From: Lucifuga dentata
Lineage: Eukaryota > Chordata > Actinopteri > Ophidiiformes > Bythitidae
Assembly (NCBI GenBank): GCA_014773175.1
Contig: VXCM01000319.1
Coordinates: 1 to 64,000, forward strand
DNA: 64,000 nucleotides
Direction of reading: 5' to 3'
Part shown: positions 50,394 through 63,543 of the stretch, one piece after another
Layout of the letters: each line of letters begins with the position of its first letter
How positions within the stretch are numbered: the stretch's first letter is position 1
Program-made: the position numbers and the translations under genes
Notes under the pieces: model-generated
The model's input: only the letters and a program-made list of their open reading frames with translations
Database searches by the model: none
What the model was told of the DNA's origin: nothing

Positions 50394-52493
50394 TTAACAA
50401 TACCAATGAACATCTAATGACTCCCATGTTCCAAGGTGTGATTGACTCATAGAGGATAAATGCCTGCCTACTGCCCAACACTGACTCAGAACTGAAGAAG
50501 CTGCTTAGATGAGTGGCAACACATTTTCAAGATTAAACATTTGCCTTGAACCACTACTGCTATATATTCAACATCAAGTGCACAGGTGTTTCAAAGCAAG
50601 GCAAATTAATTTTTATTCCCAAGACAGAAAATGCATCAACATAAACATGAAGAGGTAGGGTTCAACATAAACGCGGATGCTTGATCCAACGTGGTAGAGG
50701 AGTGACACTAAGTAGGTTGCCTGGGTCTGCAGAGCCAAGCTGGCCTGAGGGTAAGCACTGATTTACCGCCTCTTGCAAAGAACAAATAAATCAACCATCA
50801 CACTGAGCCAGACACAGACCTCAAGAGATGCCTCAATACCACTGTTTATCGATCTCCCAGTGTGCATTTGTGTGTGTATGTCTGTGTGAGAGAGAACAGG
50901 CCAGAAAAAGCGTTATTTATTTCACTGCTTATTCATTTGTTGGCAAGTGGTACTTTATCTACCCTGTGTCTGAAAAAGTTAATGCGCTTACTTTTAAATT
51001 AAAGACCCACTTAGGTAAGGTTGGAGGGCAAGCAAGTGTGGTGGGAGAGGAAGAGAGGAGGAGAGGAAGAAGGGGAGGAGGCCATATTAGTTGAGAAGGC
51101 CAGCAACCCCTGCTGACGAGAAGGATATTGAATTTCAATTAGCTCACACCTGCATTTACATACAGGCTACATGGCGATGCTTGGGTAAGCAATTTAACAC
51201 TCCAATTCAAACAGCTGCTCTGCGTCATTTCCATAAATTAATAGAGCAAATTAAAATTCCATTGAAGTTTTTTTTTTTGTTTCCTGCACATACTTTCCTC
51301 TTTCTTTCTTTACGAGTGAGTAAAAATATCAGCAAGGGGTCGGGGCAACAAGTTGGCCAATCCAATTTGTGACTCCCAGGAGAAATTAGGGCTCCTCCTG
51401 TTTTGTCTAAATGTAAACAGCAGGTAGCTGACAGTTCCACTCATTATGTTACTCCACTACTCTACTTCCATCAACAGCACATCTGATTCATCCACCAACA
51501 GCAAGTAATCAAGGTCTGTCGGCTTCTAAAACCAAACACAGTCATGGCTAATCTCCTACAACAGTCATCCTCAAAATCCAGACTCCTGTCCGAATCCAGA
51601 CCGAACCACAACTGTCTCCATGCTCTGAGAAAATTATAATTTTCATATGCATGATGTGTATTATCTGTGGGACATCGCTGCAACGCAACGAGTCTAAAAT
51701 CTCCGTTTTCTCCACGGTAAAGTGAACTGAATGTCATACTGAGAGTTGCTAGTTTCATCAGCCCCCCCCCCCCCNCCCCCCCCCCCGGATTAATTAGGGT
51801 CGGATTAATTAGGATTAATCTGACCCTGGCTTGACTGACTTTAATAAACGGACCTTTGTCTTATTGACAATTTTCTTTGTGGACCTTAAAAGATTTGTAT
51901 TTGAGTACCACTGTCCTACAACCTTAACACACTGACTGCTGGCTGAGGACTCAAATAATGAATGAAATTCAGTGAGTACATATCAAACAACATTAAAGCT
52001 ACACAGACAGTGTCACGTCTGGATCAGTGGTGGTGCAGCTACCAAGTGGCTGCACTTTAATCAGAACATCAGAATATCTCTACTGGCTTTTTCATAATAT
52101 GAAAAATTTTGTTGGCACAATAAAAAAAATAAATAAAACTCTGGCAGGAAAAAAATGCATGTGGTAATTTTTTTAAAGTCAGTAACAAAAACTACTAACC
52201 CAGCCAAGCTAAAATTGTGTTAGGCAGTGCTGTATGAAGCCAGCTGGATAAAATGGAAAAAGGGTAGGCAAACAATTCTGACTGAAAAATAAAAGAAAAA
52301 ATGTGATCAATTTTAGGGGGAATATAATGCTTCTTAAAAGCATATTCTGTGATTATAACAATTAGTCTCTTCATTCTCACCACAAATGTTGCCAAAAATA
52401 AATTACTTTTTTAACTTTGGTAATCCAAGTTTGGCAAATGTGGTTATTTTGAAAGCTCTGATCATAAGCATAGAAGTATTTTACTCAGAACAA

Positions 52494-52522
52494 AGTATGG
52501 ATGGATGGATGGATGGATGGAT
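52494..52522. repeat. (GGAT)n microsatellite
   Basis: About six GGAT units. The complementary form (CCAT)n with CCCT interruptions is at about 54000-54060. Confidence 0.9.
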
Positions 52523-53234
52523 TTTATTATAGGGTGTTAATGACATCAACTTTTCTTCTCGTCACTGCAACTCCCCTGCTCCACTAAACTTGGGAAACTT
52601 TTCCTATTTCTGAACACTTTCTGTACTGGGTATTTTTCTTAATTTTAATAGTGCATACACACAATTGTTTGTGAACATTTAAACCAACTATTTTCTATGA
52701 TAGTTACAAAAAAAAAAGTCAGTTGTATTCCCAATCTGCAAACAGTGTCGTTCAGAAGAAAGCACTGATTTAGTTGTTAATTGGAATTTGGGTATATGCA
52801 AATGCTTTTGAAAGTGAAACAACATCAACAGCTGGCACAATATCAGTATCTGTGTTACTATACACAGCTGAATTTAATCTTTTCTCGCATACTGGTAATT
52901 GTTTTCTTATGTGTATCTTAAAAATTATTTAATATTGTAATTATTGTATTTGTATGCAATTCTAATGTCTTTGTTCCCTCCCCCTCTGCTTTTCCAGGTT
53001 CTTCATGCTAATGATTTATTATACTCAGGAAATGTTTGACTGCTGTAAAAACAAAAAAAAAAAAAAANAAAAAAAAAAAAAAGCCTGTGGCTGATCAAGT
53101 GTCATTTTAATGTCTCCTGATGAAAGAGAGCTGGGTTCACAGGATATTCTAGAGAAATCCACATCTGAGATGAGTGGAAACAAAGGTATTGGCAATACTA
53201 TCAGTGACATAAGCTTAGACACCTACACATGACA

Positions 53235-53292
<58 letters not shown>
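53235..53292. repeat. (CA)n microsatellite
   Basis: About 27 CA units followed by AACAAACA. Confidence 0.96.
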
Positions 53293-53296
<4 letters not shown>

Positions 53297-56200
53297 AACA
53301 CACTGAAAACATGCTCACACATATTAGGTTCTCCCTGCAAATATAGCTATAAATAATCATTTTTGGTCTGGTTTACAGTATTCTCACTCCATGGCATGAA
53401 ACCTTTGAGGTATGAGGGAGTGACAGCCTTGTGTCTCAGTCCTTATAAATAAGTCAATACAACTGGTACAGAGCTTTACAGTTAAAAAAAAAAAAAAAAA
53501 AAAACATTAACATATGTATGTGGCATGTGCCAAGCTGTACTAGAATGCCAGATGAGTGGCAGCAAGCATAGTAAGAAGTGAGTAGCGGAAGATTGTGTTT
53601 AGCAAAACAAATTCTGTGTCAGTCCTTGAGGTATCGCCCCCTAGAGATGCTATGATTTACGTTGACTGATAATACATGAAGCTGCAGAGCCACTTCCAGG
53701 TCAAATCAGACGGTCTGCTTGAGTGCCTCACCAACTCTGTCTAAGGAGAATACAGTGGGGAGCTTGTTACACACAACTGTTTCAGCTCTGTCTAATTTGT
53801 CCCTCCACCATTCCCCATTTCTCACATCACTCTCTGCTTTCCTCCTTCATCCTCCCTCCCTCCTGATCTCCCTCTCTTCTTCTGTCTATTAGAAGCTTTA
53901 CTGAACTGTGACTGAATCATTTCAATAGCGCCCCAGGATGCAACACACAGTGCTTAATTAGCTTGTTAAAAAGGGAGGCAATCATAGAAATTCATTTTCC
54001 CTCCCTTCCTCCATCCCTCCCTCCATCCATCCATCCATCCCTCCATCCATCCATCCATCATCCCCACAGTGTGCCCAGGTGTGGGCCTGCAAGTTGGCAC
54101 AGAGGTAGTGTGTTGTAATTTCAGGAGGATGAGGGGTCATGTTATGGGTGGACGCACCCACTTCAGGCATCTGCTTGTCATCACAAACCCTGCTTCCAAC
54201 ATATTAACAAACACACATACACACCCTACTCAATCACATAACTAGGCAGTCCAGCAGGGACAGCTCCATTCTTCAGAGGCCACGTTAACCACAGTCATTA
54301 GTCTTGCTTTGCTGCCTAATTGGTCTGGTGGAGGCTCAGGGCCCATTGTCCATTCTGACTGAGTACTCAGTGCTTCCACACTGCCACAATGCAGAGCATG
54401 CTACACCAGAGTGCATTTAAGATTAATAGAATGCATAAGTGCACAACAGATTACACAAGTGTGTGCACTATAGAGTTGAATAGATTACAACCACAGTTAC
54501 AAATAAACCACTGTTACAAATAAATTACTCCCAAATTACATTACTCAGCTTATGAAGCTTGGTATGCTACAGGGGAAAAAGTACACTACTGTAACTTGCA
54601 AATGGCCTAATTTGGGCTGGTAAGCACAATTTAAAATAAACAAGAATACAAAGCACGTCATTACACTGCAGTCTAACATTTGCTTTGGCAGCACTCTAAG
54701 AAGGAAGAAGGAAAAAGGTCAAAGTTGTAACATGGACCTAAAACCACATTAAAATAGTGTAATTTCAATAGTGGTCATTCCATAGCCAATGGACTGCTGT
54801 CCATGTCTAGTTCACTTTCCCTCAATTTGATTACAATGTGTGCACTGAGGAATTCTGTATTTTGATGATAGTGGGGAAAGTGCTGTCTATCTCGTTTTCC
54901 AAAATCTCCCATTAGTGTTCTGTTGAGTTGAGATGTTCCAATTCCCCACAGTAGAGTTTCAGACACATGTACAATCTATGCCATGCTGCAGTAAAGGTGT
55001 TCTAACCGGTCGCAGCAGCCCAACACCTTACTAGGACACTTAGTAATGGATTTGCCTTTAATTTGTCAACGATCTGTAGCTAGAAATGGACTACTGTCCC
55101 TCACAAACATTTCCCAGATAAGCAGACGTGGATATGGCAGTGTTTTAAGGTTGATATTGAGATGATGATGACTTCTAATGGGTGTCAGGTGAATGACATT
55201 TAAAAAAAATAAAAATAAGAAAGCATTATACAATACCCACACTGATATGAAAACACTCATGAGCACAATAAAACAAAACCAAATTAAAGTTTCATGCTTA
55301 CTGTGATGGATTACTCAGCTCCAGCAATTTCAATTTCAAGCAAGTCCTGGAAATTGTTTTCATACTGCAAAAATAAAAACTAAGTGGCAGCAAATGGTTT
55401 CGTCTGAGTAGAAAATAAGTCCTTGATGTCCTTGATGAATACACAAACAGTCTCAAGAGCAGACGACAGTGCAGTCCTGCACAGGCAACACTATTATACA
55501 TAGATGGTGAAAAGAACCTGCTGGGAAGCAACACATTAAGGAAATCAGCTACACTCCCAGTGTAGAAGTCCCAGTCCCAGTGTAGACTGTCAGAACAAAT
55601 TTCAATATTCCAATTTCAGAAAAATGTCAAAATACATAACTAATTCAAGCCCCACTGTGATTGGTTAGAGTGTATCTTTTCAGTTATTTTCTTCTTTTTG
55701 TTTTTTTTTTTTTAATGCCACTGCTTTTGAGCAGCATCATGGCAGAAAAACAACCAGCCTGACAAGGAAATTACTATGCTCCTATGAGCCATGTTTGAAA
55801 GATAGCTGGAAAACCTTCAATGAAAAGGCCAGAATCAGTTTAACAACAATGCAAATCTTCCAAGAAGTTGAATAACAGGAAAACTATATACTGAACGTCA
55901 ACTTGAAAGAGATTCTCTACACTGTCTGTCATTTACACCACACTTTCAATTGTCAATATTATATACATTTCAATACTAAACTTCAAATTTCAGTCAACTT
56001 TGATGTCAATCCATTTGTATACAAAATTAACAAATTTACTTTCTAAGGTAACTGTGACAATTCTACCATGCAGGGCAAAAGCATAATACATCCACAGACA
56101 TTAGCATACACAACAATGCCTTTCATTTCTTAACTGCCACGTTGTGCTGTTACTGGCTCCCACAGCATGTGAGACAACTCTTAGAGATTCTCGACTCATC

Positions 56201-58078
56201 TCTCATCTGGCACTACATATTAGGAGCTAGAGTAAAGACCCTTAGAGACAGAACTATCAGCTGTAAGTGAAGTCAAGTCTCGGTTCTAAGCACCACATTG
56301 ATATTGCACTGGTAATTGGAACTCTAGATGTCACTACTTCATCTGAGGGACTTACATAAACAAGTACAGAGAAGATATTCAATTTATCTTACCTTGTGCT
56401 GAAGCAGGACAGATCGTTATACACACAACAGTAAGTGTAGCAGTCTAACTAGACTTGTCTATTTGTGAAACAGATGGAGTGGAGCATGTCCATGTTTTCT
56501 CCAAAAAGGATTGTAGTTGTTGTGCCAGTTGGGAGAAAGAGGAAAGAGAAAGGAACATTTAGAGAAACTGAGTGAGTCTTACTGCTTCCCTAGTACTTAA
56601 CTTTAAAATGAACGTCTTTTTATGCTGGACAAGCTTGCTTGCAACATTTCTTGAAGTTCTAAAGAGCTCTCCTCCTTTCTGCCATCACTTCACATTTTCT
56701 CACACATCTACCATGCCTTCCCTATCAGATTCTCCTTGTAACTTCTAATTCAGTGGAGCAAAATGGTTACACATAGGACAGCCACTTGGCTCAGTGTCAT
56801 TGTGCCATTGAATATCATGCTTTCTGTACTGTGCAGCTTCCACATAAAGCGTTGCTTGAAAATACAAATTCAGACAAAGGTGACAGGCAACAATAGCGTC
56901 TGAGGTTAGGGAAGGACAATAGTGCCAATGTGAATGCATCTGCTGCATGATAATAGCATTGATATGGCCAGTCTGCACAGGAAAAGGGTGAGATTTTTAT
57001 GGATGTCTGAAGGTTGTTAAAGTCCAGCAGGGGTCCCAAAGTCCCTTTTTGTAGACGGGTGGCAGGCTGGGTCATCCAAACAGTGCAGTTCAAGTCTTCA
57101 AGTCAGTGCAGTTCAAGCCAAGTGTGGCCTGAAAAGGTTAATTATTTGATTTATGTCTGAATTTTTGCTAAATTTTGAGTTAAAAAAAAAACTGAAGAAA
57201 ATGTGACTTAATTTAAATGCACTTAAGTTTTAATTTTCTTATTTTGTGCTTGCAATACAAGATCTTAGAGACAAAAAAAAACAAAAAAACAATTAGATTT
57301 GAAATGGCAGCTACCCTGCACCAGCCACATACAGTACCTGCCATCCCTAGTGTATTTGTGCACACAAATTAAAATTCACATTTTTTTCTATTTAACAGCT
57401 TCCCCCTTTCTTCTGTTTGTTTCTGCTGACCTTTATGGTAAACTGTCTTTTAATGGAGCAGAAAATTGAACAAAATGATAGACATGGTAATTATAACACT
57501 GTAATGCTACACAATAAACCATACAATCATTAGCCATATGCTGAGTTTTGTGTGTCTTTGGGATCACAGTTTCAAGGGTATTGTTTAAACTGCCCATTCT
57601 GAGGGAATTTTTTTTTTTTTTTTTTTTTTTTACAGAGGAAGCAGAGCAGATGCCCATCAGCTGCACAGTGCAGCACACATCCTTTCAATGCCCATGTGAA
57701 TAGAAAGAGTGTACAACGTGACACAATGCAAAGCAGAGCTACATGCTCAGCTCCAGTCTATCAAGACTATTTTGTCCACAATGCACACAGGTTTCACAGA
57801 CATCCACAATTAAAACATACTTCAGACTATAGCTAATTTGGAATTATATCAATATAGCCCATATAGTAAACCTATTAGCATCTGGTGTTGAGAAACGGCA
57901 TGAGAGAGTGAAAAAAAATTGAACAAAGTAGAGTTCAAGGCCTACAGAACACTGAGTTGTTGTTGTTTCTTCTGCTGGAGAACAACGTGAGAAAATTTGG
58001 GATAGTTTTCCTGCATTCTGTATGGTGCATAAAAACACACTTCTGGTACAAACAGCCCAGCTGTGAGTCACTCAGGTA

Positions 58079-58400
58079 AAATCAGAATCAGAATCAGAAT
58101 CAGATTTATTGCCAAGTACGTTTTCACATACGAGGAATTTGTTCTGGTGCTTGGTGCTCAGGAAGGAAAAGAAAAATATACAAGATAAATACAAATATAC
58201 CTCAAAAAAAAGTACAATATACACAAAATGTATAAAATGTACAATTTACAAAAGGGAGAACAATATACACAGGTACAGAAATACAGGTAGATGTTAGGAT
58301 GTAGCAGTTCCATGTTCATTGTCAACATGCTACTAGTTCCAGTCTTAGAGTCAGTCAGCCCTTTCTGGGCTGGTGGATCTGATGTCCCAACAACTAAAAT
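58079..58400. repeat. Interspersed repeat with (GAATCA)n border
   Basis: Four units of the GAATCA hexamer lead into GATTTATTGCCAAGTACGTT and CACATACGAGGAATTTG. This is a widely dispersed fish repeat as I remember it, probably a retroposon end. The far border is uncertain and the class is not assigned. Confidence 0.5.
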
Positions 58401-58749
58401 GGTTAGTCTAGTGGCATCGTTTGAGGTCTCCAAATTTGTGAAAAATTGTGAAAGAGCTGATGTGATGTTCTGGACCTGGATGTGTGATCTAGGTTTTCTC
58501 AGTGTTTATTTTTTGTATTTGCCTGTTCCATTTTGTTCTAGTGAATGAGTGGAAGTGCATATGTGAGTTTACGGGTATAAGTTTGTGTGCAATGTGTAGG
58601 GCAGCATGTTGTCACTGTTTTAAGTCCATAATTACACCTGGGCAGTGCTGGCATTCTCATGGTCCTGAAGAACAACACTGTGTCACAGTAAGCATTCTTA
58701 CTGTGGGATAGACCCTATTGTTTTCATAAGGAGCACAGTCAGTAGGCCT

Positions 58750-59000
58750 ACTTTACATCCGCATTAAGACTTCATTTCTACTCCGATTGAGGCAGTAAAT
58801 CAATTTTTGCACAAACATAATGTAAACACCACAGTGAGATCGAAATTGATATAGGTAAACAATCCAATGTTTTACAATTGGTATACAATCTCCATATGCA
58901 TCTCCTCACCTGGCATACTTCCTGTCATAAGCCAATGAAGCAATGAGTCATTCAGGAATCATCTTACTTTGCGTATTTGTCTTAATCACAGTAGAGACAA
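58750..59000. repeat. Interspersed repeat, copy B
   Basis: This copy contains TTTACATCCGCATTAA, ATGTAAACACCACAGTGAGA and CATACTTCCTGTCATAAGCC with AATGAAGCAATGAG, collinear with the block at 16039-16330. Divergence is moderate. Confidence 0.55.
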
Positions 59001-61456
59001 ACATGTTGCAGTGATTGAGGCTTACATAAAGAAACTTTACCAACAATGCATAAAGTTACTAAATTTTCTGATATTGCCTCATTTGTTTGTCATGGCTATT
59101 TAGTACAGTAGTTTGAAGGCTCTTTCATACACATTCAGCAGTAGTTACAATATGCTTTTAGCCTTCAACCCCAATGACAGCAGGCAGAACTATGCCCATT
59201 CACCACACTTCCTGAGCCAGCGTTTTTCAGGCAATTTCATCAAAAACTTTGCTTCTATTGTACAAACAGCAAAGCTTTGCTGATCTGTACCTTTTGGAGA
59301 TGGAAGTCCCTCCTCTGAGACCCCAGCCCCAGTCTGTCTCCTTCCTATTCCTCTCTCACACACACACATTTACACAACATAAACAAAAGACAGCCATCGT
59401 CTTTCCCTTTGGTCTGAGGAAGGGTCAAGGAGGTCAAAATTCCTGGGCCAGACTGCTCCCAGACGCTACGGTGCAGCTCAGTGTCACTCCACCTCACACT
59501 GTGTCAAGCATGAAGTGACAGAGCAAAGAAGACCCCAGTCAACACCCCCCATCACACACCCCTTCGCTATTTCCTACAGTAATTCCCTATTGGTCCAGCA
59601 GGCATGGGATGCAGAGTATGATTTGGGGTAAAAGAGGCCGCGGTGCCAGAAGGAAGACAATGAATGAAACAGGAGGCCAAGGAGTCAAGGAGATGTTCCT
59701 GTATGCTGTGTTACTGCTGCCTTCAACTGCCCCAAGGAGACAAAGATCACTGTCAGGATTAACGGTCACTCACTTTTCATGCCCCAGCTGACCAACATAC
59801 ATATGTGAATATTAAAGTGTTCACCGAGTTCATAGCACACAAGAAATAAAAATACACTTTTATGCATTTAAAAATTCATGTTGTTAAATTCTCTCACCAA
59901 TATATAGAATAAAAGCCAGATCACAAATAAAAGACTAATCCTTTACCCTCTCCCGCCTTTGTCTCCACTGACCCAGAGAGCTGTCAGAGAGCAGAAAGGG
60001 CATCAAACACGCCCACTGAGAGAGCTGACATGGACCAGTAACCATGACCCGGGCCTCAGGACAACGAACTGGCTAAGGTGGGAAACAAGGAATGGCGATG
60101 CTGTGGAACTCATGGTGAATCACACAAGAAGAAAAAGAAAAGTGAGTGTGACTCGGCTTTCATTTAAAGCTAGTCAAGAAGAAAAGAGCAATGGAGGAAG
60201 GCTTAAGAAGTAAGTCGGAAATAGGAAGTAGGAAGTAACAGGGATAGACCGTCTACTTGGCCATGTTCTTTGTTAGTACAAGTGTGGAGACATTCACTGA
60301 CTGCTTGAGGGATTAAATCAGCATCACAGCCATGGCTAACAGTACATCCTTTCTGCTCATTTCTAATTCCTCCCTATAAAATTGAAGGGATGAGACAAAC
60401 TGTGATTATAGAGACACTAATAAAGGAAAGTTGGAGAGAAAAGAGGAGAGTGACATGGAAGCCACGGACAAATAAGGAGTAAACACAGGAGGAAAGAAAG
60501 ACAAGAAAGAAATAGGGAAGAGAGAGAAAATGGAGGTAATGTTGAATGGAAACAGCAGAAAGAGAACAGAGAGAGGATTAGGTAAGTGTCACGGCCCTGA
60601 GAATTCACCATGTATCTTGACCCAATATCCTCTGCTCTCACCAAAGATAATAAAATCAAAGCTAGGGAAACCATGGGAGGGAAGGAAAAACAGGAGCACA
60701 ACAAGCAGATGTTTCGTCTGGCTTGTGCATAAATTAATCCTCCTCCCTCACCCTTCTTTCTTCCTTTTATCAGCTGTAACAAAGGGACCTGCTACTGCTT
60801 CAGGTCCAGACAACAGCAGTGGCTGGACAGTGGATCCAAGTCCCTGCTAAAAGAGGAGACTGGGCGGGTGAATCGAGGAATTGGGGATTTAGGGGTGGGT
60901 GGGAGTGTGCATGATTATGTGCCTACGTGCCAGGTCAGCCAGGGTCTTATGGCAGAGGAAACAGAGGAGATGAGAGAGACAGGGAAGGTTGGGGGTTTGG
61001 GAAGCTGCCTGGGCTCAGGGAACACAGAAAAAAACAGAATCAAACACTGGCTCTCACAGAGCTCAGACACACTCACTAACGGGCTTAGCGGTGTGTCTGA
61101 GGCAGACGCAGAGGGAGGTAGACACGAGGAAAGACAAGAGGAGAGAAAAAGAGCAAGAGACAGAAATGGGAAAAAAAAACAGAAAGCATCTCAAAAGGCT
61201 CACACTAAGTTTCCAACTTCCCTTTTTTATTTGTTATTTCCAAGCTGCTTTGCTGCACCATTTTTTATATTTTTTATATCATATTACTCAGAATTAATGG
61301 GAGCAGTGTACTGAGAAAATAACAAAGCCACATTTGTAAACATTTTGACCCAACATTATTTTAGTTTACATTTCTGACTTATAGATGTGTATTTATACTA
61401 AATCAATTGGTCTAGCACTTTCAGTTTGCTACATTCTATAAACCAAACAGCATCAA

Positions 61457-61545
61457 TCAATTCTGGTCCTCGTGTACCACAGCAATGCACATTTTACCCA
61501 CACCTGATTAGCTAAACCAAGTGTGATAAATTGGTGAGTCCGTCT
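61457..61545. mobile_element. Partial copy of the same short element (family copy 2)
   Basis: TCAATTCTGGTCCTCGTGTA and, further on, CTGATTAGCTAAACCAAGTG match the first half of the block at 45017. The right-hand inverted end was not seen, so the copy appears truncated. Confidence 0.55.
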
Positions 61546-63483
61546 AATTATGGGTATTATGTTTTTCTACTAAATTCTAGTCAGACTGGACAATGAGTGG
61601 ATGAATTGCCTGAAAACTGTCAGCACTGTTGAACTAAGCCGGCTATGTCGCTGGAAATACATCAACCATGCTCACGCATTTGCAACATATTTCCTGAGTG
61701 GTCTATTCCTGGTTAAAGACAAAAACGGACTTTGGCATAAGTGCTTCTCCCAGTGGTGCTCATGTTGCTTTTCATTGAAAATTCAGAGGGTCAAAGCCAT
61801 AACAGATGCAACATGTGCAATACACAGTCCAAGAGAACACAGGCTGCACTTGTCTTAATGGACATCTTTTTAATTATTTTATTTATTGTATATTATTTAT
61901 TTGAGAATAAGCAGATTATATTCTTTAATTTTCCAAGGTGGAGCATTACTGACAACTATGCAATTTTAATAATTTATTGATCATATGCAAATGTTTGAGT
62001 GTCTTAATTTTGCTGTGTATGTGCAGAATTCCATGATTTTTCCAACCACCCATAAAGCTCATGGAACCAAAAATTTAGTACAATCAAAATGGGGAAAGGT
62101 GCTGCTGAAAAAAGTTGAAAAAGTGATACTAGAATTCTGTTAATGCAAACCCAACAATTCAAGCAGCCGCTTTTTTTTTGTTTTGTTTTGTTTTTTTTTT
62201 TGTTTTTTTTTTTCTTTTCTGAAGAGTATGGTGAAGGGTTTTTATTGTGAATTAGCCACAGAAACAGGACGTCTTGTATATTAGTCACTGGCTGTTTTAG
62301 CATAGTTAGAAAAGTTTTAATCAAGGATAGACACTGCGTGTAAATCTGAACAGAGAAACAATGGCAGATAGGAACAGCCCCTCATATTTTCACAGTCAAA
62401 CATGCCTTCAGAAATAGAAATAAAAGACTAACAAAAAAAAAAAAAAAAAAAACACAGCCGACATTCTCTAATCAGTGTTGGAGGAAGGCTCCACTGGAAA
62501 CATTGACAAACCAAAAATATATTTAAATCCAGCTTGTGTCTGACTGTGACCATGGCCTTAATCTGCTTTTCCTGGACAGCATGAAACTTCCAACATGAAA
62601 CCATCTTTTTTTGTCTCTCACTGAACAATCACAACACTTGGAACCCTGTTAAAAATAGTGCTGATTGGTCCCTGCGAGGAAAGCCTGGTAAACCCCTTCC
62701 TCGGGGCAGCTAGGCCAAACTCCTTTGCAGGATTAGGCTGTGACCTCTGGAAGGCAGCAGATGAGCAGGGATAGACACACACCAAGCTGGAAAGCCACAG
62801 GAGTCCTGGCTACAGAACATCTAAGACTTGAAAGAGACCACACCACAAGCCAGCATAGCTGTGTGTGTTTGCGCATGTGTCCAATTACTAAGCTGTATTT
62901 TTTGCATGTTTCCTAGAAGCTGCCATGCATGCCACCTGTATTATGCTGTGCTTTATTCCAGTTTTCAAGCAAGGGATGAATAATTTTTGTAAGTAAATAA
63001 AATCGTGAAGAAGAGTATTGCTATTCTTACAGAATTATGTCGATTTTTATTATTCTCATTCCGTCTTTCTTGTCATTTTTGGCCTGTTTCAAGCTTGATT
63101 GGAGGGTAATTTTATGTTCATCCCCTGCCAACAGATTTAGGCTGATTACATATGATCAGCTGTAAACTGTCACTACACTGGGAGGTCCATTCTTTTCTTT
63201 TCTATCAAGCTGAGCGGTGCTTCTCACCCTTGCAATGGCGCTACATGAATGATGCACGTTACCCAGATTCTCCTCTTGGGCACTGCACTCAAAGTTCAAC
63301 CAAATTCAACTTTGATCTGTCTGCCCTTTCCAATACACAACCAGAGGCAACAGCTGGATGTGATGTAATTAGAAGCCACTAAATGAAGGAGGAGAACTTG
63401 CAGTGAAGAGCAGTAACACAATGCAATATAAAAAACACAGCATGATCCAGGCCAAAATGTGACTGCATGGTGAAATGTCAGCA

Positions 63484-63543
63484 GAGCTTAGAATCTATGA
63501 CATTATGCTAGTAAACTGGCATAATGTCATAGATTCTAAGCTC
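63484..63543. repeat. Perfect 25-bp inverted repeat with 10-nt spacer
   Basis: The arm at 63484-63508 (GAGCTTAGAATCTATGACAT continuing ATGC) is exactly reverse-complementary to 63519-63543. As RNA the stem could extend three more pairs, including one G-U, around a TAAA loop. It is neither simple-sequence nor flanked by a visible target duplication. Confidence 0.9.

Noticed and set aside
55156..55245. C/D-box snoRNA candidate (ATGATGA then CTGA)
   Set aside because: There is no terminal stem, the spacing is loose and the interior is A-rich. The motifs are common by chance.
60868..61314. 148-codon open frame on the plus strand
   Set aside because: It is driven by a purine-rich tract that avoids stops and encodes Glu, Arg and Lys runs with no known domain.
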